Shown here piece after piece: positions 8,362 to 31,848 of a stretch of DNA of 64,000 bases. Location of the stretch: the NCBI RefSeq assembly GCF_026343115.1, contig NZ_JAPEMC010000001.1:5187001-5251000 (forward strand). Direction: 5' to 3'. Within the stretch, counting starts at the first letter, position 1; each line of letters opens with the position of its first letter. This stretch comes from Streptomyces sp. NBC_00102 (GTDB taxonomy: Bacteria > Actinomycetota > Actinomycetes > Streptomycetales > Streptomycetaceae). The notes below the pieces were generated by a model. It was not told where the DNA came from and ran no database searches. It worked only from the letters and a program-made list of their open reading frames with translations. The position numbers and the translations under genes are program-made.

Positions 8362-9421
8362 GCGTGTCTCCCTCGTGAGTGAAGCCGGCGGTGTCCTGCC
8401 GGGGCATCCGGGCCAGCGTCCGTGCCACGACCTCTTCGGGGACGTCCGGCACCAGACCGACGCCCGTCCCCGAGTCCAGGACGAAGGTGAGGCCCCGCTC
8501 CGCCTTCTTGTCCCGGCGCATCAGCGTGATCAACTCCTGCGGGGCGAGCCCGGCGGGCAGCGCGGTGGGCAGCCCGTAGTGCCGGACGACCTCGGTGTGC
8601 TCCGCCACCCGGGCCGCGCCGATCCGGCCCAGCGCGCCCGCCAGCCGGCCGGCGAACACCGTGCCCACCGCGACGCCCTCGCCGTGCGACATCGTGAATC
8701 CGGTGGCACGCTCCAGGGCGTGCCCCAGGGTGTGTCCGTAGTTCAGCGTGTGCCGCAGCCCGGAGTCACGCTCGTCCCGTGACACCACGGAAGCCTTGAG
8801 GCGCACGCTGGCGGCGATCTGCTCGCCCCGGTCCAGCCCCCGCAGATCGCCGGCGCCGATGAAGTGGCAGCGCGCGATCTCCCCGTAACCGCCGATGAGT
8901 TCACGGTGCGGCAGAGTGCTGAGGTAGTCGGTGTCGCACAGCACCGCGGCGGGCTGCCAGTAGGTGCCGACGAGGTTCTTGCCCTCCGGCAGGTTGACCG
9001 CCGTCTTGCCGCCCACGCTCGCGTCCACCTGTGCGAGCAGCGTGGTCGGCAGATGTACCACCGGGGTGCCCCGGTGGTACAGCGCCGCGGCCAGGCCGGC
9101 GGTGTCGGTGGTGGTGCCGCCGCCCACCGCCACCACCGCGTCGGACCTGGTCAGGCCGAACTCGGCGAAGCGACGGCACAGCCGCTCGACCGATGCGAGC
9201 GTCTTGTCCGTCTCCCCGTCCCTGGCCGGCTCGACCACGTACGGCACCCCCGGATCGGGGACCCACTCCGCCGGCCGCGCGGACACCACCACCACCCTGC
9301 GGGCACCCATCCCGGCGAGCACGTCGGCGAGCGTGTGCCGCACCCCCGACCCGATCACCACCTGGTACGAGCGTTCCCCCAGCGGCACGTCGATCCGCCA
9401 GCTCTGCTTCTGCGTCGTCAT
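8354..9421 (-). CDS. aminodehydroquinate synthase-like AroB homologue (RifG-like)
   Basis: This dehydroquinate-synthase-family protein has 355 aa. It has the NAD-binding GGGTTTDTAG segment, the HLPTTLLAQVDASVGGKTAVN substrate region, and metal ligands in GGYGEIARCH, NYGHTLGHALE and SHGEGVAVG. Primary AroB enzymes have EVIKYG where this protein has EIARCH, so it looks like a specialised paralogue. Beside a RifJ-like dehydratase and a kanosamine-type kinase, the best role is cyclisation of aminoDAHP to aminodehydroquinate. A plain dehydroquinate synthase or another sugar-phosphate cyclase is less likely. ATG 9421 is chosen because it has a good GGGAGGT site and matches family length; an upstream extension would be unconserved. 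It is divergent from PKS1. Confidence 0.87.
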   Translation of the reverse strand: MTTQKQSWRIDVPLGERSYQVVIGSGVRHTLADVLAGMGARRVVVVSARPAEWVPDPGVPYVVEPARDGETDKTLASVERLCRRFAEFGLTRSDAVVAVGGGTTTDTAGLAAALYHRGTPVVHLPTTLLAQVDASVGGKTAVNLPEGKNLVGTYWQPAAVLCDTDYLSTLPHRELIGGYGEIARCHFIGAGDLRGLDRGEQIAASVRLKASVVSRDERDSGLRHTLNYGHTLGHALERATGFTMSHGEGVAVGTVFAGRLAGALGRIGAARVAEHTEVVRHYGLPTALPAGLAPQELITLMRRDKKAERGLTFVLDSGTGVGLVPDVPEEVVARTLARMPRQDTAGFTHEGDTHV

Positions 9422-9777
9422 CGAAGACCTCCCAGAGCCGTGATCCTCCGGCCGGACCGGACCCAGGGGGAGAGGGGGGAGGAAAGACAGGGAGGGCTTA
9501 GGGGGGAGCTCAGGGGGCGCGGCGCGACACCCCGCGACGAGACTTGCCGGGCCGGAAGCGCGTCGTACCAGGGCCGTCGCCGAAGTGCCGTCCGCCGGGC
9601 GGCGCCCCGCACGCAACGCTCGCCGCGCCGTCGGAGCGGTCCTCGTGCGCCCCGCACGAGAGCGGTCCTCCGCCGTGCGACGGTCCTTTGCCGGGCGGGG
9701 AATCGCACGCACCGGACACCGCCCGGCCCGGCCTCCGGCCGAACGACGGCACTTTGACGACTAGGGAAGTGGTGACC
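9422..9777. other. divergent intergenic region between AroB-like gene and PKS1
   Basis: These 356 bp must carry the promoters of both the aminoshikimate pair and the large PKS operon. I see no convincing -35/-10 pair. TTGACG at 9754-9759 lies too close to the PKS start to serve it, and a purine-rich AGGGAAG just downstream is the PKS ribosome-binding site. No palindromic operator stands out. Confidence 0.5.
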
Positions 9778-24588
<14,811 letters not shown>

Positions 24589-24612
24589 ACCATGATGACG
24601 GACAGGAAACAC

Positions 24613-25527
24613 ATGGAACTGGGATACGCACTTCCCACCTCAGGAGTGCTCGCCACCCCCGAGAACATCAGCCGGATCGCCACCACCGCCGAACGGATCG
24701 GCTACGACTCGCTGTGGACCTACGAGCGGCTGCTGCGCCCCGTGGACCCGGTCGTGCCCATCGGCGGCGGCGAACCGCAGCCCGTTCCCGACATGTACAC
24801 CACCGTGTTTGAGCCACTGGTCACCCTGAGCCATGTCGCGGCGCTGACCGAACGCATCAAGCTCGGCACCAGCGTCATCGACGCCCTGCTGCACCCGCCG
24901 GTCGTGCTCGCCCGCCGGTTCGCCACCCTGGACAGGTTCAGCGGCGGCCGGGTGGTGGCCGGTGTCGGGCAGGGCTGGATGCGCCCCGAGTTCGAGACCG
25001 CCAACGTGCCCATGAGCCGGATGGGCGCCGGTTTCGAAGAGGTGGTCACGGCGATGAAGGCGTGCTGGGGGCCCGATCCGGTCGCCTTCAAGGGACGCTT
25101 CTACACGATCGTCCCGTCCGAGGTGAACCCCAAGCCGGCCGGACGGATACCGGTCCTGGTGGGGGCGATGACACCGGCCGGAATCCGGCGCGCCGCGCGC
25201 ATCGCCGACGGACTCAACCCCGTCGTCGTCTCGCGGGACAGCCTGCTCGGCGCGGCCCAGCTCTTCCGCGAGGGCGCCAAGGACGAGGGCCGGGACCCCT
25301 CCGCCCTGACGGTCGTCGGCCGGGCCAACGTACCGCTGTCGGACAAGCCCCTCGGCAAGGACCGGCCCTTCCTCGGCGGTTCCCCCGAGCAGATCGCCGA
25401 CGACCTGGCCTCGCTGCGCGGTACCGGGATCGATCAGATCTTCTTCGCGAACATGACCGCTTCCGACATCGACGAAGAGGTCCACTTCCTGGAGCGCATC
25501 AAGGAAGCCGCCCTTTCCGCGGAGTGA
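24613..25527 (+). CDS. luciferase-like (LLM) flavin- or F420-dependent oxidoreductase
   Basis: This TIM-barrel oxidoreductase of the bacterial luciferase-like family has 304 aa. GYDSLWTYERLL, RIKLGTSVIDALLHPPVVLARRFATLD and GRVVAGVGQGWMRPEF are typical of the F420-type branch, but the cofactor cannot be settled by eye. Members in other ansamycin clusters act as oxygenases on the ansa chain, in some cases with Baeyer-Villiger chemistry; here it is a candidate tailoring enzyme. It follows PKS1 closely and is surely co-transcribed. I prefer ATG 24613, preceded by ACAGGAAAC, over ATG 24592 which sits three bases after the PKS stop and would add seven residues. Confidence 0.88.
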   Translation: MELGYALPTSGVLATPENISRIATTAERIGYDSLWTYERLLRPVDPVVPIGGGEPQPVPDMYTTVFEPLVTLSHVAALTERIKLGTSVIDALLHPPVVLARRFATLDRFSGGRVVAGVGQGWMRPEFETANVPMSRMGAGFEEVVTAMKACWGPDPVAFKGRFYTIVPSEVNPKPAGRIPVLVGAMTPAGIRRAARIADGLNPVVVSRDSLLGAAQLFREGAKDEGRDPSALTVVGRANVPLSDKPLGKDRPFLGGSPEQIADDLASLRGTGIDQIFFANMTASDIDEEVHFLERIKEAALSAE

Positions 25528-25608
25528 CGAACGACAGCCCCGGGAGAGGCTGTTCATAGGGGTTCATGAGGGGTGGTTCGTCGCTGACGGGCCACCCATC
25601 ATGCATAC

Positions 25609-26016
25609 ATGGCATCCATTATTCGGGAATTCGCAGTGGCCGCCGACGCCGAAGTGGCCTGGGCCGCTTTGGAAGAAGTCGGCAAGGTGAACCAACTCAT
25701 CACCTTCCTCGGCCCGGTCACCGTGGAGGGCGACGTCCGCCGCGTGGACATGGCCGAGAACGGCATCATCGAGGAACTGATCGTGAGCGTCGACCCGGCG
25801 CTGCGCCGCATGTCCTACAGCGTGCGCCAGGGACCGTGGGCCCTGACCCACCACCACTCCGTCATGCAGGTCCTCCCGCCGGCCGAGGGCGACAGCGGCT
25901 CGCGTGTGGCCTGGCTCGTCGACCTGAAGCCCGACTCCCTCGCCGAGGAGTTCGCCGCCGGGATGGAGGGGGCCGTCGAGGCCATGAAGGCGTCCCTGGG
26001 CAAGGCGACGCCCTGA
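25609..26016 (+). CDS. SRPBCC / START-like small-molecule binding protein
   Basis: This 135-aa protein has a single SRPBCC (polyketide-cyclase/START-like) fold: N-terminal strand IIREFAVAADAEVAWAALEEV, a middle of strands, and a C-terminal amphipathic helix (EEFAAGMEGAVEAMKAS). Family members bind hydrophobic ligands and some catalyse cyclisations. In this cluster it could help close a ring on the beta-keto-amide or chaperone an intermediate, but no catalytic residue can be assigned from sequence. It lies between the LLM oxidoreductase and the acyltransferase, overlapping the latter by one base (TGATG). I see no clear ribosome-binding site before ATG 25609. Confidence 0.75.
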   Translation: MASIIREFAVAADAEVAWAALEEVGKVNQLITFLGPVTVEGDVRRVDMAENGIIEELIVSVDPALRRMSYSVRQGPWALTHHHSVMQVLPPAEGDSGSRVAWLVDLKPDSLAEEFAAGMEGAVEAMKASLGKATP

Positions 26017-27239
26017 TGGGACGGGAGACGGCGACCGCCCCGCAGCGCGGCGGACGCGACCTGCCCGCGCTGACCGGAATCCGCTTCTTCGCGGCTCTCC
26101 TGGTTTTCCTCGCGCACGCGTCCCTCCTGTACAACCCGCTGGATCTCTCGGTCCCCATCAATCTGTTCCGGGACCGGACGATCGCGGACAACATGGCGAA
26201 GATCTTCGCCCCCGCGGGATTCGTCGGAGTGTCGTTCTTCTTCGTGCTCAGCGGATTCGTCCTGACATGGTCCCGGCGCGAAAAGGACACCGCCACCGGA
26301 TTCTGGCGGCGCAGGCTGCTCAAGATTTTCCCGAACCACCTGGTGACCTGGGCGCTCACCATGTTCCTGTTCGCGGCCGCCTACACCCCGATGCACGCCT
26401 GGCTGCCGAACCTGTTCCTGCTGCACTCGTTCAGCCCGCAGTCGGACACCAACAACAGCGTCAACGTCCCGGCCTGGTCGCTCTGTTCGGAGCTCCTCTT
26501 CTACCTGCTGTTCCCGGTGATCATCCGGCCGCTGGCCCGGATCGCCGACCGCAGGCTGTGGTTCTGGGCGGGCGGCGCGGTGGCGGGGGTCGCGGTGATC
26601 GCCCTCCTGGCGCGGTACGTCATACCCGCCGGGCAGTCGTTCCCGCTCGCCCCCCTGCCCATGACCAAGATGTGGTTCGGCTACCTCTTCCCGCCGTCCC
26701 GCCTGTTCGAATTCGTGCTGGGCATCCTGCTGGCACGCATCGTCATGGCCGGACTCTGGCCCCGGATCGGTGCCTGGCCCATCGCGGTGCTCGCGCTGGC
26801 CGGCTACGTCGCGGCCGTCGAGGTGCCCAGCCCGTACAACTTCTCGCTCACCACCATCGTGCCCGTCTCCGCCATCATCTGCGCCGTGGCCTCCCACGAC
26901 GCCCGGGGCGGCAAGTCGGTGCTCAACCACCCCTTCCTGGTATGGCTCGGCACCGTCTCCTTCGGCATGTACATGGGCCAGGTCATACCGATCTTCTACG
27001 GACGCCTCAAACTGCTCGGCGGAGACACCTACAGCACCCCCGCCGCCCTCGGGCTCCTGCTGCTCCTGCTGGCCTCCTGCGTCCTGCTCGGCTGGCTGCT
27101 GCACACCCTGGTGGAGGCGCCGGTCATGCGCCGCTGGGGCCGTAGCAGGCCGAAGCCGGGCCCCACCCCCACCCCGTCCGCCGGCCGGTCCACCGACCCG
27201 GCCGCATCGACGCCGGTCACGCCCGGCACCCCGATCTGA
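26016..27239 (+). CDS. membrane O-acyltransferase, acyltransferase-3 family
   Basis: This integral membrane acyltransferase has 407 aa and about ten hydrophobic segments. The family signature near the N-terminus is GIRFFAALLVFLAHAS, with the conserved Arg and His; GFVGVSFFFVLSGFVL and PAWSLCSELLFYLLFPV are further hallmarks. Relatives acylate sugar or macrolide hydroxyls, including the MdmB/Asm19-type enzymes that modify macrolides and ansamitocin. By context it probably esterifies a hydroxyl on the ansamycin. The start overlaps the SRPBCC stop by one base, so the two are translationally coupled. The C-terminus is a Pro/Thr-rich tail. The acyl donor cannot be predicted. Confidence 0.85.
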   Translation: MGRETATAPQRGGRDLPALTGIRFFAALLVFLAHASLLYNPLDLSVPINLFRDRTIADNMAKIFAPAGFVGVSFFFVLSGFVLTWSRREKDTATGFWRRRLLKIFPNHLVTWALTMFLFAAAYTPMHAWLPNLFLLHSFSPQSDTNNSVNVPAWSLCSELLFYLLFPVIIRPLARIADRRLWFWAGGAVAGVAVIALLARYVIPAGQSFPLAPLPMTKMWFGYLFPPSRLFEFVLGILLARIVMAGLWPRIGAWPIAVLALAGYVAAVEVPSPYNFSLTTIVPVSAIICAVASHDARGGKSVLNHPFLVWLGTVSFGMYMGQVIPIFYGRLKLLGGDTYSTPAALGLLLLLLASCVLLGWLLHTLVEAPVMRRWGRSRPKPGPTPTPSAGRSTDPAASTPVTPGTPI

Positions 27240-27254
27240 GAGAGGTACCCAGCG

Positions 27255-28469
27255 ATGTCGTCCCCGGACAGCTCCCCGGACCATGAGGTGGAGACCTACC
27301 CGTTCGGTCCCTACCAGCGCCTCGACATGCACCCCAAGTACGCCCAGTACCGCACCGAACGGCCCGTGGTCAGGGTGCGGATGCCCTACGGCGGTGAGGC
27401 ATGGCTGGCCACCAACTACGAGGACAGCAAGACCGTCATGGCCGACCCGCGCTTCAGCCGGGCCGCCACGATCGGCGCCGACGTGCCGCGTTCCCGCCAG
27501 GCCTTCGAGGACCCCATCATCGTGGCCCTCGACCCGCCCGAGCACACCCGGCTGCGCAAGCTCGTCACGAAGGCGTTCACCAGCCGTCGCATCGAACGGC
27601 TGCGGCCCAACGTCCAGTCGATCGTCGACAAACTCGTCGACGACCTGATCGCCACCGGCGGTCCGGCCGATCTCGCCGAGACCGTCGCCTGGCCGCTCCC
27701 GATCACCGTCATCTGCGAACTCCTCGGTGTCCCCGCGGCCGACCAGCAGAAGTTCCGGGCGCTCGTCGACGTCTGGCTCACGACCGGTGACGAGCGGCCC
27801 CTCGAAGAGGTGAGCGCCGCGCTCAAGGAGCTCATGGGCTACATGGGCGACCTCATCGGCAAGCGGCGCGCCGAACCCCAGGACGACCTGCTCTCCGCGC
27901 TGACGGCGGCCAGCGAGGACGGCGACAAGCTCAGCGAGGACGAACTGGTCCTGCTCGGCATCACCCTCCTCGCCGCCGGCCACAAGACGACGGCCAACCA
28001 GCTCAGCAGCCACGTCTTCGCCCTGCTGGAGGACCGCGAGCGCTGGGAGGAACTGGTCGCCTCCCCGGAACTCGTCCCGAGCGCCGTCGAGGAACTGCTG
28101 CGCTACGCCCCGCTCGCGCCCGCATCCGACAACACCCGGATCGCCCTGGAGGACGTGGAGCTGAGCGGACAGCTCATCAAGGCCGGCGAGGCGGTCATGA
28201 TCAACTACGCGTCCGCCAACCGTGACGCGTCGGTCTTCCCGAACCCGGACCGGCTCGACTTCCACCGGGAGACCAACCCGCACGTGGCCTTCGGGCACGG
28301 CCTGCACCACTGCCTGGGCGCACCGCTGGCCCGGATGGAGCTGCAGCTCGCCCTCACCGCGCTCGTCACCCGGCTGCCGCAGCTCGAACTCGCGGTCCCC
28401 GCCGGGGAGGTGCCCTGGCGCAAGGAGTCGGTCGCCCGCGGGGTGCGCGAGCTGCCGGTGCGGTGGTGA
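27255..28469 (+). CDS. cytochrome P450 monooxygenase
   Basis: This soluble bacterial P450 has 404 aa. The heme-binding loop FGHGLHHCLGAPLAR carries Cys353, the ExxR helix reads EELLRYAPL, and the I-helix oxygen-binding motif reads AAGHKTTAN. The last is odd, because the acidic residue normally before TT (AGHETT) is Lys244. It probably hydroxylates or epoxidises the ansamycin product and receives electrons from the ferredoxin encoded 6 bp downstream. GAGAGG upstream of ATG 27255 is a good ribosome-binding site. It belongs to the tailoring run after PKS1. Substrate position cannot be predicted. Confidence 0.93.
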   Translation: MSSPDSSPDHEVETYPFGPYQRLDMHPKYAQYRTERPVVRVRMPYGGEAWLATNYEDSKTVMADPRFSRAATIGADVPRSRQAFEDPIIVALDPPEHTRLRKLVTKAFTSRRIERLRPNVQSIVDKLVDDLIATGGPADLAETVAWPLPITVICELLGVPAADQQKFRALVDVWLTTGDERPLEEVSAALKELMGYMGDLIGKRRAEPQDDLLSALTAASEDGDKLSEDELVLLGITLLAAGHKTTANQLSSHVFALLEDRERWEELVASPELVPSAVEELLRYAPLAPASDNTRIALEDVELSGQLIKAGEAVMINYASANRDASVFPNPDRLDFHRETNPHVAFGHGLHHCLGAPLARMELQLALTALVTRLPQLELAVPAGEVPWRKESVARGVRELPVRW

Positions 28470-28475
28470 GACCGG

Positions 28476-28709
28476 ATGGACGAGACCCGCTGGACGGTCC
28501 GGGTGGAACGGTCGGCCTGTCTTGGCACGGGGGTGTGCGCCAGTGTCTTCCCCACCCGCTTCGCGATCAGCGGCGGGAAGTCCCGGGCGCTGCGCGAGGA
28601 CAACGACCCCGATGAGGAACTCCTCGACGCCGCCGACCTCTGCCCGATGGGAGCCATCCGCGTCACGGACAGGGCCACGGGAGTGAGCGTGCTGCCCGAG
28701 GAAGACTGA
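28476..28709 (+). CDS. [3Fe-4S]-type ferredoxin
   Basis: This 77-aa acidic single-cluster ferredoxin of the kind encoded next to streptomycete P450s has cysteines in CLGTGVC (residues 15 and 21) and CPMGAI near the C-terminus. Three ligands in this pattern suit a [3Fe-4S] cluster. It likely passes electrons from a reductase, not present here, to the P450 immediately upstream. It is co-transcribed with the P450. Confidence 0.92.
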   Translation: MDETRWTVRVERSACLGTGVCASVFPTRFAISGGKSRALREDNDPDEELLDAADLCPMGAIRVTDRATGVSVLPEED

Positions 28710-28713
28710 GCGC

Positions 28714-28764
28714 CGCCCCGGTCGGGGTGCCGGACCCCCTGGGTCCCGTCACCCGGCCGGGGCG
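28714..28764 (+). terminator. probable terminator after the P450-ferredoxin operon
   Basis: Arms CGCCCCGG (28714-28721) and CCGGGGCG (28757-28764) pair across a 35-nt loop that itself contains G-rich and C-rich stretches. It lies just after the ferredoxin stop, with no U-tract, as is common in this GC range. Confidence 0.5.
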
Positions 28765-28942
28765 CGGTGCTGTCCGGGGGAAGGCGGTGCGGGTGCGTCC
28801 AAGGGCTGTCACGGGGGAGGGGAGCGGCCCGGCGACGGGGAGGGGGAGCGTCCGGTGACGGTCGGGGGGAGCGGTGCGGTGAATCCGGCGCGGGGGCGTG
28901 AGGATGGCGTGAAGTCGCCCCCACCGGATGCTTCTTCGGGTG

Positions 28943-28964
28943 CACTGATGTAACAGTGGTGCAC
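28943..28964. promoter_or_regulatory. candidate operator upstream of the HxlR gene
   Basis: An inverted repeat CACTG (28943-28947) / CAGTG (28954-28958) with a 6-bp spacer is followed directly by the palindrome GTGCAC (28959-28964). This lies in the only AT-richer part of the 293-bp gap before the HxlR regulator, so it may be an autoregulatory site. The remainder of 28765-28942 shows nothing definite. Confidence 0.4.
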
Positions 28965-29002
28965 AAATGTGACGATGGACAAAAGACGTGGAAAGGCAGC
29001 CA

Positions 29003-29371
29003 ATGACAGTCGTCATGGACGTGACCGGTACCCAGAGCGAGGCGTGCACGGTTCTCGACGTCCTCAACCGCGTCAGCAGCAAGTGGAGCATCGGCATTCT
29101 TCTGCTCACCATGAAGGGACCCGTCCGCTTCACCGAGCTGGAACGCGCACTGCCCGGCATCAGCCGGCGCATGCTCACCCTCACCCTGCGCAACCTGGAA
29201 CGCGACGGTCTGCTGAACCGGGTCGTCTACCCCACCGCCCCGCCCCGCGTCGAGTACACCGCGACCGAGATCGCCGCCGAGCTCTACCACTCGCTCACCG
29301 GACTCACCGAGTGGGCCCGCCGGCACCAGAGCACCGTCGCCGCCCACCGCGACAGCCACAGCTGCTCCTGA
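29003..29371 (+). CDS. HxlR-family winged-helix regulator
   Basis: This 122-aa DNA-binding protein has the HxlR winged-helix signature: CTVLDVLNRVSSKWSIGILLLTMKG with a single early cysteine, then RFTELERALPGISRRMLTLTLRNLERDGLL and the wing VEYTATEIA. HxlR proteins often sense redox state or aldehydes/quinones through the N-terminal cysteine. A quinone-forming ansamycin product could plausibly be the signal, but that is inference. ATG 29003 with AAAGG upstream is preferred over GTG 28988. It is the last plus-strand gene before a strong terminator and faces the flavin monooxygenase operon. Confidence 0.88.
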   Translation: MTVVMDVTGTQSEACTVLDVLNRVSSKWSIGILLLTMKGPVRFTELERALPGISRRMLTLTLRNLERDGLLNRVVYPTAPPRVEYTATEIAAELYHSLTGLTEWARRHQSTVAAHRDSHSCS

Positions 29372-29380
29372 CAGCCCGGA

Positions 29381-29434
29381 CGGGCGGGGCGGGGAGCGGA
29401 ACCCATTCCGGGTACCCGCTCCCCGCCCCGCCCG
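29381..29434. terminator. bidirectional terminator between HxlR and flavin monooxygenase genes
   Basis: A perfect 19-bp GC-only stem, arms 29381-29399 and 29416-29434 with a 16-nt loop, lies between two convergent genes. It should stop transcription from both sides. Confidence 0.8.
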
Positions 29435-29475
29435 CCTGGTCGGCCCCGGGGGACCGCGCCGTCGGCCGTACGCCC

Positions 29476-31065
29476 TCAGACCGCCAGCCGCGCCGCCAGC
29501 CCGTCCAGGAGCGCGGCGAGCGCGGGCCCGTCGGCCGCGGCCCCGTACAGGTAGAAGTCCGGGCGCACCACCGCGGCCACCGCGCCCTTGCCCGCCAGAT
29601 ACGGCAGATAGACGTCCTCGACGTCCTCCACCGTCCCGGTGCCCGTCTCCGGGCCCGAGGGGTGCGGTGAGCCCGCCGGTCGTACCCACACCGTCCGCAC
29701 GCCCAGCGCCGCCAGCGCGGCGGAACGCTCCGCGTCCAGCAGGGTGTCCGGCGCCGACGAGGTCAGCAGGACGAACCCGGTACCGGACACCTCGTCGAAC
29801 AGGCCCGCCCGCCCGTCCGCGGCGACCCGGCCCTGCGGCGTCAACTCCCCGCCGGAGCCTGTCCCTCCACGGTGCAGGAAACCGCTCAGGAGCGGGGCCA
29901 CGGCGGAAGGCTGCCGGGCCGGTCCGGGCGAGCGGCGGCGCAGCGCCTTCATCAGCTCCGCCTGTTCCCGCGCGGTCTCCGGATCGGTCTGGCAGATGAC
30001 CCGGCCCAGACTCACCGACATCCCGATGGCGTGCCGTACGTGCTCCCGCCGCTCCTCGGTGTACGTGTCCAGCAGGTCCTCGCCCGCCCGGCCGGTCAGG
30101 ACCAGACGGAGCTTCCAGGCCAGATTGGCGGCGTCCCGGAAACCGGAGGACATCCCCTGTGCGGCGAACGGGGGCATCAGATGTGCCGAGTCCCCCGCCA
30201 GCAGCAGCCGTCCGGAGCGCCAACGCCGCGCGTGCTTCGCCTCGAAGGTGTAGACGGCGTGGCGTTCCAGCTCCGCGTCGCCGGGGCCGACGCCGACCTC
30301 CCCCAGCAGCCGCCAGACGGTGTCCGGCTTGTCCAGCTCCTCGGGCGTCTCGGAGTCCAGCTTCATGAACTCCCAGCGCCGGTGCCCCGGTCCCGCCGAG
30401 ACGGCGGTGCGCGGCCGCGCCGGGTCGCACACCTGGAGGTTGTTCGGCCGGTAGGTACGCGGAGTGCGCGGCACGATGTCGCAGATGAGCCAGTCGTGAC
30501 GGAACCCGAGGTCTTCGAAGTCCGCGTCCATGTGCCGGCGTACGAAACTGTTCGCCCCGTCGCAGCCGACCACCCAGTCGGCGGTGACCGCGATCCGCCC
30601 ACCGTCCTCGCCGACGGCCTCCACGGTCACCGGTCCGTCCCCGTCCGGCTGGGCCAGACCGACCGCCTCGTACCCCCGCAGCAAGCGCAGCGAGGGCAGT
30701 TCGGCCCCCCGGCCGGCCAACGCCTCCTCCAGCCCGGGCTGGTACATGGAGGTGGAATCCGGCCAGCCCGAGAGGCCGGGGCCGTGCGCCTCGTAGTGCA
30801 TCAACTCCTCGCCGTTCTCGTCGAGCCAGCTGTAGTCCCCGGAGGGCTCGCCGAAGGCGCCGACCCGTTCGCCCAGCCCGGCGGAGGCCAGGATGCGCGC
30901 GGACTCACCGTCGAAGGCCACCGCCCTGGGGCGGGGGTACGGCCGCGGCCACCGCTCCAGCACGGTGACCTCGGTACCGTCCTGGGCCAGCAGCACCGAG
31001 AGCAACTGGCCGACCGGCCCGTACCCGACGACCAGGACCTGCGTCCGCTCGGCGACCGGGCTCAC
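29476..31065 (-). CDS. FAD-dependent aromatic monooxygenase (MhpA/rifamycin-type)
   Basis: This class A flavoprotein monooxygenase has 529 aa. It has the N-terminal dinucleotide fold VLVVGYGPVGQLLSVLLA, the DG motif VVGCDGANSFVR and the second FAD motif RLLLAGDSAHLMPPFAAQGMSSG, followed by a thioredoxin-like C-terminal domain. The family includes 3-(3-hydroxyphenyl)propionate hydroxylases and ansamycin ring hydroxylases. It probably hydroxylates the AHBA-derived phenol para to the ring nitrogen, allowing a quinone or hydroquinone. The GTG start at 31065 overlaps the amide synthase stop by three bases (GTGA), so translation is coupled and it belongs to the PKS2-PKS3-amide synthase operon. Confidence 0.9.
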   Translation of the reverse strand: MSPVAERTQVLVVGYGPVGQLLSVLLAQDGTEVTVLERWPRPYPRPRAVAFDGESARILASAGLGERVGAFGEPSGDYSWLDENGEELMHYEAHGPGLSGWPDSTSMYQPGLEEALAGRGAELPSLRLLRGYEAVGLAQPDGDGPVTVEAVGEDGGRIAVTADWVVGCDGANSFVRRHMDADFEDLGFRHDWLICDIVPRTPRTYRPNNLQVCDPARPRTAVSAGPGHRRWEFMKLDSETPEELDKPDTVWRLLGEVGVGPGDAELERHAVYTFEAKHARRWRSGRLLLAGDSAHLMPPFAAQGMSSGFRDAANLAWKLRLVLTGRAGEDLLDTYTEERREHVRHAIGMSVSLGRVICQTDPETAREQAELMKALRRRSPGPARQPSAVAPLLSGFLHRGGTGSGGELTPQGRVAADGRAGLFDEVSGTGFVLLTSSAPDTLLDAERSAALAALGVRTVWVRPAGSPHPSGPETGTGTVEDVEDVYLPYLAGKGAVAAVVRPDFYLYGAAADGPALAALLDGLAARLAV

Positions 31066-31847
31066 TCGGCACGTCCGAGGATCTGCTCGGTAGCCGCCTC
31101 GTAGGCCGCCGGCGTCACCAGGACCTTCACCGTCTCGACCCCGTCGTCCACGGTGAGCAGCCGCCGCCCCACCAGCACCCGCTGCCCCGTCTCGAAGGAC
31201 CGGGCCCGGATGACGGTGTCCGCGGCGACCAGCTCGCCCTCCCAGTTCCAGGCGTCCTCCTCGGAGGACGGGGCGGGCGCGGCCCACTCCGAGAGCTCCC
31301 GGGGACGGTCCTGGAGACGGTAGACGGCCTGCCACGCGCCGTCCTTGATGCGCCGCTCGACCACCAGGTACCCCTCGGACTCGATCACCCGGTAGTCGAC
31401 TCCGTACTGGTGCTGCACCTCGGGGCCGACCTTCAGGGGCTCCAGGAAGCCCGGACCGGCGAAGCCGACGTCCGTCAGCCAGAGATCGCCGTCCAGCCGC
31501 ACACCGAGGAACATGTGCTCCAGGTCCGGTCCGAACGTTCCGCCGGGACCGCGTACGCCCGCCGACAGATGGTCGACGCGGTAGCCGAGGCTCAGCAGCA
31601 ACCGCCGGAAGAGGCCGTTGAGTTCGAAGCAGACCCCGCCCCTGCCCTCGGCGACCACGGGCCCGAACACGACGTCCATGTCCAGGTCGACGTCGGCCAG
31701 CGACGAGGTGCCCTGTCCGGTCCGGGCGGAGTTGTCGAAGGGTATGGCCATCAGGTGCTGCTTCTGAAGACGCCGCAGCGTCTCCGGGGTGGCTTCGGTC
31801 CCGCCGTCGTGGCCCAGGCGGTCGAGGTAGGTGGCGACGTCGAACAT
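31062..31847 (-). CDS. ansamycin amide synthase (RifF-like, arylamine N-acetyltransferase fold)
   Basis: This 261-aa NAT-family protein releases the finished polyketide from the last ACP by attack of the AHBA amine, closing the macrolactam. The Cys-His-Asp triad falls at Cys73 (GRGGVCFELN), His111 (LEHMF) and Asp126 (LTDVGF), the positions I recall for RifF. None of the PKS proteins has a thioesterase domain, which fits this release mode. It starts one base after the PKS3 stop and overlaps the flavin monooxygenase gene, so all four are one operon. This gene is the strongest single marker that the product is an ansamycin. Confidence 0.95.
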   Translation of the reverse strand: MFDVATYLDRLGHDGGTEATPETLRRLQKQHLMAIPFDNSARTGQGTSSLADVDLDMDVVFGPVVAEGRGGVCFELNGLFRRLLLSLGYRVDHLSAGVRGPGGTFGPDLEHMFLGVRLDGDLWLTDVGFAGPGFLEPLKVGPEVQHQYGVDYRVIESEGYLVVERRIKDGAWQAVYRLQDRPRELSEWAAPAPSSEEDAWNWEGELVAADTVIRARSFETGQRVLVGRRLLTVDDGVETVKVLVTPAAYEAATEQILGRAE

Positions 31848-31848
31848 G

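Noticed and set aside
8354..9421. Primary-metabolism aroB/aroQ pair for shikimate synthesis
   Set aside because: A housekeeping pair would normally lie with other aro genes. Here the neighbours are a ROK kinase and an ansamycin PKS, and both proteins carry divergent active-site segments. The sequence alone does not fully exclude it.
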